From Nocardioides cavernae (lineage in GTDB: Bacteria > Actinomycetota > Actinomycetes > Propionibacteriales > Nocardioidaceae): DNA of 64,000 bases. Of the stretch, positions 15,752 through 22,854 are shown piece by piece (within the stretch, counting starts at the first letter, position 1; every line of letters starts with the position of its first letter). The notes below the pieces were generated by a model that ran no database searches, was not told the origin of the DNA, and worked only from the letters and a program-made list of their open reading frames with translations. Where the stretch lies: the NCBI RefSeq assembly GCF_016907475.1, contig NZ_JAFBCA010000001.1, positions 744,001-808,000 of the forward strand. The letters run 5' to 3'. A program made the translations under genes and the position numbers.

Positions 15752-15776
15752 CTAGCACTGGCCGGGGTTGTGCTAG
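15752..15776. promoter_or_regulatory. Inverted repeat CTAGCAC-N11-GTGCTAG
   Basis: A perfect 7-bp inverted repeat 22 bp upstream of the small membrane protein ATG. The spacing suits a dimeric repressor operator or a leader hairpin. Its half-site is also the core of the palindrome at 12199-12210. Confidence 0.4.
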
Positions 15777-15810
15777 TTGAATGAAACGGACTTATGAAAT
15801 TTTGTCCCCT

Positions 15811-15876
15811 GCAGAACCCTCGGGCCTAACACTCCGGCTTAGGCGAGTACCCGAGACTACATATCGCGGGTTCTGC
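15811..15876. other. Nested three-level stem structure, possible structured RNA or recombination site
   Basis: Three pairs nest in order: GCAGAACCC with GGGTTCTGC (9 bp), CTCGGG with CCCGAG (6 bp) and GCCTAA with TTAGGC (6 bp), all perfect, sharing a base or two at the junctions. The left arms are contiguous while the right arms are separated by unpaired segments. This organised pattern is unlikely for random DNA, but it fits no family I recognise. Confidence 0.4.
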
Positions 15877-16214
15877 GACGGCTCAGAACGCTCCGTCTGG
15901 CCCTAGGATACCGCCGGATCGGCACCGGACTCAAGGACGTGCTCGACTAGGCCGGTCTACTTCCTGCGTCGATCGTCTTCGGCGCGCCTGATCAGCATCC
16001 GACCCGCGTCACACCGCCGCCTGCGAGCCGAGTTGAATCGTCGGCACATGCCAGGTCTACGAAGTCCCTGTCGTGGTGCGGTCGCCCGGGGAGTCTGGCT
16101 TCTTCGACGAAGTGTCTCTCGCGGGACGTGCTGGGACGGCTCACCAAACGGAAGGGCTCCTTGACAGCAGATCGACGACCACACGCGAACGCCGGCGCCT
16201 CGGGCCGGGCCGAC

Positions 16215-17414
16215 TTAGCAGCCAGCCGTCCGGGAAGCACCGGAACAGGACGTGGGAGGCGAAGTTGCCGGATCGCTAGGGAAACCGCGAGGGCCCCGCG
16301 GACCTGGTTCTCCGCGGTCGCCCTGCGGGCCACGAGGTCCGCGGGGGCCGGACTCCCCTCGGTCACCCCGCGGTCCCTTGTCACCCTGAGGGCCCCGGTC
16401 TCCGTCGGGGCCTTTGTCACCCCGAGGGCCCCGGTCTCCGTCGGGGCCTCTGTCACCGGTTGCTCCCTGCGAACCCGCCTCGCCGTCAACTAGGTTGACC
16501 GTGAATTCCCGCGCACCGCAGCGATCCTCGAGCGCGACGAACCTTAGGCCTCCACTCTGTCCGACACACGCCAGGGCGCCGCCTGGGAAGACCTCGGGGG
16601 ATCGATCGGAGGAGGGGAGGTCTACGCACTCTTGGGTCCTTGACTTGCCGAACACCAGCTGTATCGGGGAAGGAGCGTCGAATCGGAAATCCCTCCAGTC
16701 GTTGCCCAGCCGACACAGCAGTCTGAACCGCACCGTATCGACGAGGGCCACTGCGCCCTCCTCATAGGGGACGCTCGGCGTCGATAGCCGCACGGCCGTG
16801 AACTCTCCTTCCTGGCCGACGACGTACCCGTCGTAGGCCGCACCCTCTGCGGTCAAGAGTCGTTCGTGCGGTAGCCAAGGGCTGGTCACGAGGGGAGTGA
16901 GCACGAGCGCTGCCACGACCGAAGCCGAGAGCACCGCCAGCCATGCCCACGCCTTGGGAATCGCTGCCATCCGGCCCAGGGCGAGGATTGCCAACACAAC
17001 GGCTATGGCCACCAGCGCGGTCAAGGTCAGCGGCGACAGCATGAGGCCTACAACTGCGACGACCGCCCCTGCGGCGGTGACCCAGCTCGACTCCGACGCC
17101 AAGCCGTGAAGTGCAAGGACGATCCCTGCGATCATCACGAGGGCCATCAACTCGATGGCTAGGGCACTCACAGCAGCCTCAGCGATGCCGCTGACTCCCT
17201 GCTGCCGGATCACCTCGAGAGCCGTCTCGCGGTCAAAGCCGGAGAAAGCAAAGATGCGTAAACCTAGGTACACCACGAAGGCGACCGCCGACCAACGCGC
17301 GACATCTGCCGTTTCGGGAAGCCGGTCCAGCGCCCGGCGGGCCCACGAGCTGGGAGGGTCTGGCTCGGTGCTAGGCCCCGAACTTGGGGCGTTATAGGGG
17401 ACGTGGAAGCTCAC
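16215..17414 (-). CDS. Membrane protein with C-terminal collagen-like Gly-X-Y tract
   Basis: 399 residues starting at a GTG. Residues 1-30 are Pro/Ser-rich. Four to five hydrophobic helices follow (about 40-180), then a soluble domain of about 120 residues containing Cys, and 22 consecutive Gly-X-Y triplets at residues 311-377 rich in GDR, GPR and GDK, with a 22-residue tail. Bacterial collagen-like tracts form triple helices and usually act in surface display or adhesion; here the tract should lie outside the membrane. The partner gene 17421-17858 is 6 bp upstream. The function of the soluble domain is unknown, and the last 22 residues are non-collagenous and end in Cys. Confidence 0.7.
   Translation of the reverse strand: MSFHVPYNAPSSGPSTEPDPPSSWARRALDRLPETADVARWSAVAFVVYLGLRIFAFSGFDRETALEVIRQQGVSGIAEAAVSALAIELMALVMIAGIVLALHGLASESSWVTAAGAVVAVVGLMLSPLTLTALVAIAVVLAILALGRMAAIPKAWAWLAVLSASVVAALVLTPLVTSPWLPHERLLTAEGAAYDGYVVGQEGEFTAVRLSTPSVPYEEGAVALVDTVRFRLLCRLGNDWRDFRFDAPSPIQLVFGKSRTQECVDLPSSDRSPEVFPGGALACVGQSGGLRFVALEDRCGAREFTVNLVDGEAGSQGATGDRGPDGDRGPRGDKGPDGDRGPQGDKGPRGDRGESGPRGPRGPQGDRGEPGPRGPRGFPSDPATSPPTSCSGASRTAGC
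16284..16484 (-). repeat. Collagen-like Gly-X-Y coding repeat
   Basis: 22 triplets encoding Gly-X-Y. At the DNA level it includes two near-identical 36-bp units (starting at 16388 and 16424), so the tract has grown by in-frame duplication. Confidence 0.85.
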
Positions 17415-17420
17415 GACCAG

Positions 17421-17858
17421 TCAGGTCCTGCCGACGCCAGCGTCCGGGGACTTGTCCGTGACTGCGAGCTCGATTGACCGATAGATCGGCAAAGCCTCTG
17501 AGGTCACCAACTCCACCTGAAGAACCGGTGAACGCAGGGCGGCAAAAATATGCTGCGCTGGCATCTCAGCGCCCACCTGTGGGGGCAAAGTCACCGCGTG
17601 GAGGTGGTCTACCCAGAATCCCGCCACCTGGAGCGACGGAAAGTCGATATGCAACTCCCACGTGGGCGGTTCGGTGCCAAAGACGGGTTGCAGAAGGGTC
17701 ATGGATACATCGCTCAGGCGTCGATTGTGCCTTTCGTTCAGCGTTGCGCGGGCAATCTCCCCCATCCGCTCGGCGAAGTCACGTTGCTGCGCAATGGGGA
17801 CGCGGTAGCGCAGAACTACCGTTGCGCGGCTCATTGAGGAGGCACGGTGCACAGTCAT
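17421..17858 (-). CDS. Hypothetical protein co-transcribed with collagen-like gene
   Basis: 145 residues, no recognised family. The first half ('VVLRYRVPIAQQRDFAERMG') could form the beta-alpha start of a dimeric alpha/beta-barrel, but this is weak. It ends 6 bp before the collagen-like gene start, so the two form an operon. The first ATG is preferred because GGTGG lies about 9 nt upstream, whereas the internal ATG at residue 9 has no ribosome-binding site. No signal peptide or membrane helix is visible. Confidence 0.5.
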   Translation of the reverse strand: MTVHRASSMSRATVVLRYRVPIAQQRDFAERMGEIARATLNERHNRRLSDVSMTLLQPVFGTEPPTWELHIDFPSLQVAGFWVDHLHAVTLPPQVGAEMPAQHIFAALRSPVLQVELVTSEALPIYRSIELAVTDKSPDAGVGRT

Positions 17859-18801
17859 CCCTTATCCACCCTTAGACGAAAATGCAGCATCCAAAGACAC
17901 CCAATCGACAGATGTTCGGGAACTCCCGCACCTAGTCGGGTGACCGGTCATTCTAGGCGTCGGCGGAGTGCACCGTCCAGATTGGCCTCGGCCCGGTTCG
18001 GCGATGCACGGGAGCACCGACCCCGCCCGCGATCACACCGAGTTTCGGAGGTTCGCGCATATCAAGATCGGACTCCTCCCACGTGGCTCTTCCCGCTTAC
18101 GGAGTTGGCGTGCCTTGCGGCTGGATCACGCGAGAAAGGCGGCTGCCAAGACTGTCTTGTGCCTCGTCGCGTCGTGTCCGAACGTGATGAGCGCGTGCGA
18201 GGTGCAGCGAGGTGCGCCGGGGATCATCTTCAACACGGTCATTCCGCCGCCTATCCGCGCGCGAGCCGACAACCGGATCTGCCGCGGGCTCAGGCGGTCA
18301 ACGCAACACATCGGCTCGAAGCTGCGTTCACCGTTCCACGCATACGCCGGAATTCCGTTCCCAGGACTGAGTTGCTCCGCTCCGAGCAGCCGCTTCGGGG
18401 TTCCGCCACAGCGGTAACCGAAGGTGTTGGCAAGGTATCGCGGCCGTAGCCAGTCGGCCTCGCCCGGCCTATGGCGGTCAAGGTGTACAGGTACTTCAAT
18501 GCTCGGCGTTGCGGCGTTGCGGCGTTGCGGCGTTGCGGCGGAGCGCTCGGTCCGCCGCGTTGAGCCAGACCATCTCTCTGTTCTCGGCACACACTCCAGC
18601 GGGGTAAGGGTGTGTGGCGATCGATGGCGGAGCTCGCTGCTGCAAGGACCGAACAGATCCGGGCGGCCAACCGGTGCGCTTCGAGAGTCGACAATGTCAG
18701 CACTAGCGGCCTGGACACGGTCCCGGCCTCGTACTTTCGGTCAGGACAAGACTGGCCATCCAACCGATACGCGCTCGACGCGATGTCGCGAGGGTTGAGC
18801 C
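17859..18801. other. Long non-coding stretch at right edge of atypical region
   Basis: About 940 bp with several overlapping open frames on both strands, none with convincing composition, start signals or family features. It includes the octamer tandem repeat at 18505-18540. It probably holds decayed sequence. The ABC transporter promoter should lie in its last 100 bp. Confidence 0.45.
18505..18540. repeat. Tandem 8-bp repeat, 4.5 copies
   Basis: The unit GGCGTTGC is repeated four times perfectly plus a half unit. Eight is not a multiple of three, which argues that this stretch is not coding. Such short repeats are prone to slippage. Confidence 0.85.
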
Positions 18802-19701
18802 ATGATCACAGTTGAGTCCCTGACCCGGAGGTACGCCGGTTTCACGGCCGTCGAAGACGTCTCCTTCACCGCCAAGCCCGGCCGCGTGACCGGTTTTCTC
18901 GGCCCGAACGGTGCCGGAAAGTCCACCACGATGCGCGTCATGGTGGGTCTGACCGCCCCGACGTCCGGCTCGGCCACCATCAACGGGGAACGGTTCGCCG
19001 ACCTCCCCAACCCCGGCCTCGAGGTCGGCGTCCTTCTCGACGCCTCGGCCCAGCACGCCGGTCGCACCGGACGCGAGATCCTCGTCATCGCCTCCGACAC
19101 CATGGGCCTGCCCCGCAGCCGGGTCGACGAGATGATCGAGCTGGTGAGCCTGACCCCCACCGAGGCCAAGCGCCGCGTGCGCGACTACTCCCTCGGCATG
19201 CGCCAGCGGCTAGGCATTGCCACCGCACTGCTCGGGGGCCCGAATGCGCTGATCCTCGACGAGCCCGCCAACGGGCTCGATCCTGCGGGGATCCGGTGGA
19301 TGCGCGACCTGCTGACCGGCTTCGCCAGCCAGGGCGGCACGGTGCTGCTGTCTTCACATCTGCTCCACGAGGTCGAGGTCATCGCCGACGACCTGATCGT
19401 TATCGGCAACGGCAAGATTGTCGCGGCCGGTACCAAGGAGGAGCTCCTGGCCGCCGCCGGGACCCTCGCCCGCTCGACGTCACCGCGCGACCTCGCCCAC
19501 GCCTTGGAGCAGGCCGGGATCCCCAGCACGCTCGCCGGGGACGGGTCGGTCCGCACCGATGCTGATGCCACTCGGGTCGGAGCCGTGGCCCTGACCGCGG
19601 GCATCGCCCTCACCGAACTCCGGTCCGCCGAGCGCGCCGGGCTCGAAGACATGTTCCTGTCGCTCACTGCCGACACACAACGCGAAGGAGTTGCGGCATG
19701 A
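18802..19701 (+). CDS. ABC transporter ATP-binding protein (DrrA/ABC-2 exporter type)
   Basis: 299 residues with a complete nucleotide-binding domain: Walker A 'GPNGAGKST' (about 34-42), signature 'YSLGMRQR', Walker B 'LILDEPANGLDP' and the H-loop 'LLSSHLLHEVE'. The C-terminal 80 residues are the variable domain typical of DrrA/CcmA-like exporters. It powers export by the membrane protein encoded next, whose start overlaps its stop by 4 bases (ATGA). Substrate unknown. Base composition returns to that of the core here, marking the right edge of the atypical region. Confidence 0.92.
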   Translation: MITVESLTRRYAGFTAVEDVSFTAKPGRVTGFLGPNGAGKSTTMRVMVGLTAPTSGSATINGERFADLPNPGLEVGVLLDASAQHAGRTGREILVIASDTMGLPRSRVDEMIELVSLTPTEAKRRVRDYSLGMRQRLGIATALLGGPNALILDEPANGLDPAGIRWMRDLLTGFASQGGTVLLSSHLLHEVEVIADDLIVIGNGKIVAAGTKEELLAAAGTLARSTSPRDLAHALEQAGIPSTLAGDGSVRTDADATRVGAVALTAGIALTELRSAERAGLEDMFLSLTADTQREGVAA

Positions 19702-20513
19702 CCTCCATGATCGCCCCTGCGACCTTCACGGCGGATGCCGCACCGGTCCGCCGGGCTGCCCGTCCCGTCCCGGCCACCCGGCTCGTCAAGGTCGAGCTGC
19801 GCAAGATGTTCACCACCCGCTCGGGGTTCTGGCTGCTGGTCAGTATCGGCGTCCTCACGCCCATTTCGGCCGGGTCGGTCATCATCTTTGCTCCCGACGG
19901 CGACGTCACCTACGAAAGCTTCACGAGGGCGAGCGGGTTTCCGATGTCGGTGATCTTGCCGATGATCGCGATCCTGGCCGTCACCAGTGAGTGGAGCCAG
20001 CGCAGCGGACTCACCACGTTCACGCTGGTGCCGAGCCGCGGACGCGTGATCGGCGCCAAGGCGACCGCGACCCTCCTGGTGGGCCTGGGCTCCGTGGCCC
20101 TCGCATTCGCGGTGGGCGCCCTCGCCAACGTGGCCGGTTCCGCACTCGCCGGCGTCGACACCGTGTGGGACATCTCATGGGTCATGGCGCCCCAGCTCGT
20201 GCTCTTCAACCTGATCGGCATGGCCATCGGCTTCACCCTCGGTGTCGTGCTGCGCAACTCTGCAGCCGCGATCGTGGGTTACTTCGTCGTCTCGCTGGTC
20301 TTGCCGGGCATCCTCGTCCTCCTGGCCCAGGTGCGCTCGTGGTTCGAGGACCTGCAGCCGTGGATCGACTGGAACGAGACGCAGGTGGCGCTCCTCGAGG
20401 GCGCCATGGACACAGGTGAGGAGTGGGCGATGCTTGGCTCGACCACGATCATCTGGATCGTCGTTCCCCTCGTCGTCGGGCTGCTCTCCCTGCGCCGCTC
20501 CGAGATCAAGTAG
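19698..20513 (+). CDS. ABC-2 type transporter permease
   Basis: 271 residues with about six hydrophobic helices after a cytoplasmic N-terminus of about 45 residues ('VKVELRKMFTTRSGFW' is the typical entry to helix 1 in ABC-2 permeases). It is translationally coupled to the ATPase gene upstream and forms the membrane channel of that exporter. A perfect 8-bp stem hairpin 21 bp after the stop closes the operon. No substrate-specific feature is visible. Confidence 0.88.
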   Translation: MTSMIAPATFTADAAPVRRAARPVPATRLVKVELRKMFTTRSGFWLLVSIGVLTPISAGSVIIFAPDGDVTYESFTRASGFPMSVILPMIAILAVTSEWSQRSGLTTFTLVPSRGRVIGAKATATLLVGLGSVALAFAVGALANVAGSALAGVDTVWDISWVMAPQLVLFNLIGMAIGFTLGVVLRNSAAAIVGYFVVSLVLPGILVLLAQVRSWFEDLQPWIDWNETQVALLEGAMDTGEEWAMLGSTTIIWIVVPLVVGLLSLRRSEIK

Positions 20514-20534
20514 CCACGCACACAGACGACGGTG

Positions 20535-20558
20535 TCCGGCGCGCACCCGAGCGCCGGA
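20535..20558 (+). terminator. Terminator hairpin after ABC exporter operon
   Basis: TCCGGCGC with GCGCCGGA, perfect 8-bp stem, 8-nt loop. The remaining gap to the next gene (to 20804) shows nothing else that I can support. Confidence 0.6.
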
Positions 20559-20804
20559 TACCCCCGTTTCGGGGTCGATCTGCCCACCCGGGAACAGTTC
20601 ACCCTGCTGGAGCGAAGATTGCTCGCGCGAGTGCATCTGCGACATCACCCCTGCACGCCCCTACAGGTTCGCTGAGTCAATCTCGTTCAGGACCAGACGC
20701 ACGTCTGGGCATCGAGTGAGACACCGCCCGATATCCGCGTAGTTCCGCCGCTTGGGACGCGCTGGCTTGTCCGTGCATGTCGACTCGCCAAGCGGATGAC
20801 CCCG

Positions 20805-21203
20805 TCAGCGGCTCCCTTCGTTGGTTGATCCGGGCACGTCCCCCGTTGCCGCCCATTGCGTTGCGGCCTCCCGCTGGGCGAGAGGAAAGGCCCGCGCCTG
20901 GCCTGGAAACAGGATGCTGAACACCCTCATCGCCGGACCTACCCACGGTGCGTCGGTGACGACTGCGATGCGTTCGAAGGATGACGCGTGGCGCGCACCG
21001 AGTTTGAGGTCCTCCCACACCGCTTCCTTTTCGTACTCGTCGAACTCCGGGCCGAGGACGTAGACGAGGCGCACCTTGCCGTGCTCCGCGATCGCCTCCT
21101 CAACGGCGGGAACCAGGACATCGCGGTAGTCCTGCTCCTCGACGTCATCGATCGCCTCGAGCCCGAGAACGCCGGCGGGCAAGTCACTGAGAACCCGAAT
21201 CAC
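20805..21203 (-). CDS. SpoIIAA-like (STAS-related) protein
   Basis: 132 residues resembling the SpoIIAA-like family (PF11964). It opens 'IRVLSDLPAGVLGLEAIDDV' and continues with alternating strand/helix and 'KVRLVYVLGPEFDEYE', as in that family. Family members have a STAS-like fold and unknown function. The start is a GTG with AAAGGAGAG upstream. The gene is monocistronic and divergent from the M23 peptidase gene. The last 20 residues are polar and probably disordered. Confidence 0.7.
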   Translation of the reverse strand: MIRVLSDLPAGVLGLEAIDDVEEQDYRDVLVPAVEEAIAEHGKVRLVYVLGPEFDEYEKEAVWEDLKLGARHASSFERIAVVTDAPWVGPAMRVFSILFPGQARAFPLAQREAATQWAATGDVPGSTNEGSR

Positions 21204-21338
21204 GTGATCACTCTCCTTTCACGGGCGACGCTAGCTGCGCCAGCATGGCCCCGAATCACCCCTTGCGGACGAGATGGCCGGTGACCCGCGGCCCCGTTGG
21301 TCGTCCTACCGCCGCGAGACGCGTGCTAGGGAGGACGA

Positions 21339-21980
21339 ATGACGACGGCAGTCGATCTGGAGTTCCCGTTCGAGGGACGGTGGTTGACGCAGAACAGTCC
21401 CGCCAACCGGGTGCCCAGCCACGGCACCGCGCTGTTCGCATCGTCGTACGCCATCGACTTCGTCCCCGTCGACGAGCGAGGGCGGACGGCACCGTTCACT
21501 GTGGCGTCGCTGCTTCGCCCCGAGCCGGCCGAGCGGTTCCCCGGATTCGGGCGGCCCGTCCTCGCCCCTGTCGACGGAGTGGTCGTCGGCGTGCACCACA
21601 CGGTGGTCGACCACCCGTCGTTCCGCGGACTGCCGTCCGTGGGCTATGCGCTCACCCAGCGTCGCCGAGCCGCGGCGGGCTTGGAGGCGTTGGCCGGCAA
21701 TCACGTCCTGATCGAGCTGGGTGACGGGCCGGTGGTCGCGGTGTGCCACCTGCAGCTCGACAGCGTCCAGGTGCAGGTGGGCCGGAGGGTGCGGGTGGGC
21801 GAGGTGCTCGGGCGGTGCGGCAACTCGGGCAACAGCACCGAACCCCATGTCCATCTCCAGGCCATCGACCGCCCCGACGTCCGGTACGCCGCCGCCGTGC
21901 CGATCACCTTCGGCGGTCGCTTGCCCCGCAACGGCGAGATCGTCGAGGTCGGGCCGGCCGACGGCTCGAGTCGGCGCTAG
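21339..21980 (+). CDS. M23/LytM-type metallopeptidase domain protein
   Basis: 213 residues. The family zinc site is recognisable: H28-x11-D40 in 'HGTALFASSYAIDF', then 'CHLQLDSVQV' and 'EPHVHLQ' (the HxH pair). 'GRRVRVGEVLGRCGNSGNST' is the typical beta-hairpin before the last His. M23 enzymes cut peptidoglycan cross-bridges, but there is no signal peptide, so export or an intracellular role is uncertain. The ATG is preceded by GGGAGG at good spacing. The stop overlaps by 4 bases the end of the small convergent ORF at 21977-22111. Confidence 0.8.
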   Translation: MTTAVDLEFPFEGRWLTQNSPANRVPSHGTALFASSYAIDFVPVDERGRTAPFTVASLLRPEPAERFPGFGRPVLAPVDGVVVGVHHTVVDHPSFRGLPSVGYALTQRRRAAAGLEALAGNHVLIELGDGPVVAVCHLQLDSVQVQVGRRVRVGEVLGRCGNSGNSTEPHVHLQAIDRPDVRYAAAVPITFGGRLPRNGEIVEVGPADGSSRR

Positions 21981-22111
21981 CGCGACTGGGGCCGACGGAG
22001 CCTCACCCACCGCCGGGGCCCCTCCGCGCGGCTCCGTCCTCGTGGGAGCAGCGGCGTCGAGGCGACCTCGGTCAGCGTCTCGGCGACCTCACGTGTCATC
22101 GGCAGTCTCAT
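21977..22111 (-). CDS. 44-residue small ORF divergent from CGNR regulator
   Basis: 44 residues, no family. 'MRLPMTREVAETLTEVAS' could be a helix and the rest is Arg-rich. GGAAGGAG lies about 6 nt before the ATG, which is strong support for translation. It faces the CGNR gene across an 86-bp region containing a 10-bp inverted repeat and a second short palindrome, so the two may share control. The frame continues upstream, but only the ATG at 22111 has a ribosome-binding site. Confidence 0.5.
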   Translation of the reverse strand: MRLPMTREVAETLTEVASTPLLPRGRSRAEGPRRWVRLRRPQSR

Positions 22112-22128
22112 CACGACTCCTTCCGTCG

Positions 22129-22159
22129 CGTTACTGGCAAAGACCTTACGCCGGTAACG
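22129..22159. promoter_or_regulatory. Inverted repeat CGTTACTGGC-N11-GCCGGTAACG
   Basis: Two 10-bp arms matching at 9 positions, placed between the divergent 44-residue ORF and the CGNR gene. The geometry suits a dimeric regulator, plausibly the CGNR protein itself. Confidence 0.55.
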
Positions 22160-22170
22160 GCGTGAGGCGC

Positions 22171-22191
22171 AACCACCAAAATGGTTATGCT
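22171..22191 (+). promoter_or_regulatory. CGNR gene promoter -10 with overlapping AACCA-N6-TGGTT palindrome
   Basis: AACCA-N6-TGGTT (22171-22186) runs into TATGCT (22186-22191), which ends 6 nt before the GTG at 22198. A protein bound to the palindrome would block the -10 element. Confidence 0.5.
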
Positions 22192-22197
22192 GGTGTC

Positions 22198-22770
22198 GTG
22201 GCTGACGTCGTGATCTCCCGCTTCCCTGACCTGCCACGCCCGGACGCGCCCGGACCGATCGCGGTGGTGCGCGACTTCGTCAACACCGACGACCGCGAGA
22301 CGGGGGTCGACCGGCTCGTGACGGCGGCTGGCCTGACGGCCTACCTGCAGGAGGAGGGGCTGCTCCAGGGGTCGGTGCGGGCCAGCAGACGCGACCTCGA
22401 CCAGGCGCTCGAGCTGCGCGCCGTACTCCGCGCGGCACTGGTGGCCCACCACGACGGTCGCAGCGACCCGATCACCGGGCTCGGCGCCGCCGTTGAGCGT
22501 CTCGAGGTGCACCTGACCTGGAGCGAGGACGGGCCCCGGCTCGAGCCGCGCCGCCCGGGCGTGCAGGCGGCACTGGCCCGGATCGGCATCGCTGCCCACG
22601 AGGCGGCGCGCGACGGGACCTGGCCGAGGCTGAAGATCTGCTCGTCCGACGCCTGCGAGTGGGCCTACTTCGACCACTCGAAGAACCAGTCGCGCCGGTG
22701 GTGCGAGTACGGCTGCGGCAACCGCGCCAAGAGCCGGGCGTTGCGTGCCCGTCGCCGGGCTGCGACGTAG
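22198..22770 (+). CDS. ABATE/CGNR zinc-finger domain protein, putative regulator
   Basis: 190 residues. The N-terminal 130 residues match the ABATE domain ('VVRDFVNTDDRETGVDRL', helical and Arg-rich). The C-terminus is a CGNR zinc finger: 'CSSDACEWAYFDHSKN' followed by 'WCEYGCGNRAKSRALRARR'. Proteins of this type are considered stress-related transcription regulators with a treble-clef-like DNA-binding end. The GTG start lies 6 nt from TATGCT, so the mRNA is probably leaderless. Palindromes just upstream suggest autoregulation and control of the divergent small ORF. Confidence 0.85.
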   Translation: MADVVISRFPDLPRPDAPGPIAVVRDFVNTDDRETGVDRLVTAAGLTAYLQEEGLLQGSVRASRRDLDQALELRAVLRAALVAHHDGRSDPITGLGAAVERLEVHLTWSEDGPRLEPRRPGVQAALARIGIAAHEAARDGTWPRLKICSSDACEWAYFDHSKNQSRRWCEYGCGNRAKSRALRARRRAAT

Positions 22771-22854
22771 AGCAGATCCTGCGCCGTCCTCGGCCAGTAG
22801 TCCACCCGGAAGCCAGCGCTCAACGGCTCGCCGGCGCTGGCCTACGGTGGCGAC

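Larger units (their letters stand above)
15731..16214. other. Intergenic stretch with structured DNA only
   Basis: About 480 bp between the small membrane protein and the collagen-like gene. It contains the two inverted-repeat structures listed separately. A short plus-strand frame ending at 15950 ('LALGYRRIGTGLKDVLD') has no start and may be a gene remnant. Nothing else is supported. Confidence 0.4.

Noticed and set aside
15811..15876. Integron attC site
   Set aside because: GCCTAAC is present, but the matching GTTRRRY end is not, and the outer stems do not follow attC layout; no integrase or cassette gene nearby.
15860..15950. Short plus-strand frame ending LALGYRRIGTGLKDVLD
   Set aside because: An in-frame stop just upstream and no start; too short to assign. 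Mentioned only as a possible remnant.
16388..16459. CRISPR-like 36-bp repeat
   Set aside because: Only two adjacent copies without spacers, in frame within the Gly-X-Y coding tract.
17968..18417. 149-codon plus-strand and 154-codon minus-strand frames in the 17.9-18.8 kb gap
   Set aside because: No ribosome-binding sites, unusual residue composition and mutual overlap; judged non-coding.
20660..20800. Minus-strand frame containing KRRNYADIGRCLTRCPD
   Set aside because: No start codon before an in-frame stop; about 45 codons only. Not supported as a gene.
21327..21332. TAGGGA as leaderless -10 of the M23 gene, and TAGGAA/TAGGAC before 28281 and 45176
   Set aside because: These hexamers lack the final T, and the M23 gene has a GGGAGG ribosome-binding site, so they were not counted as leaderless promoters.
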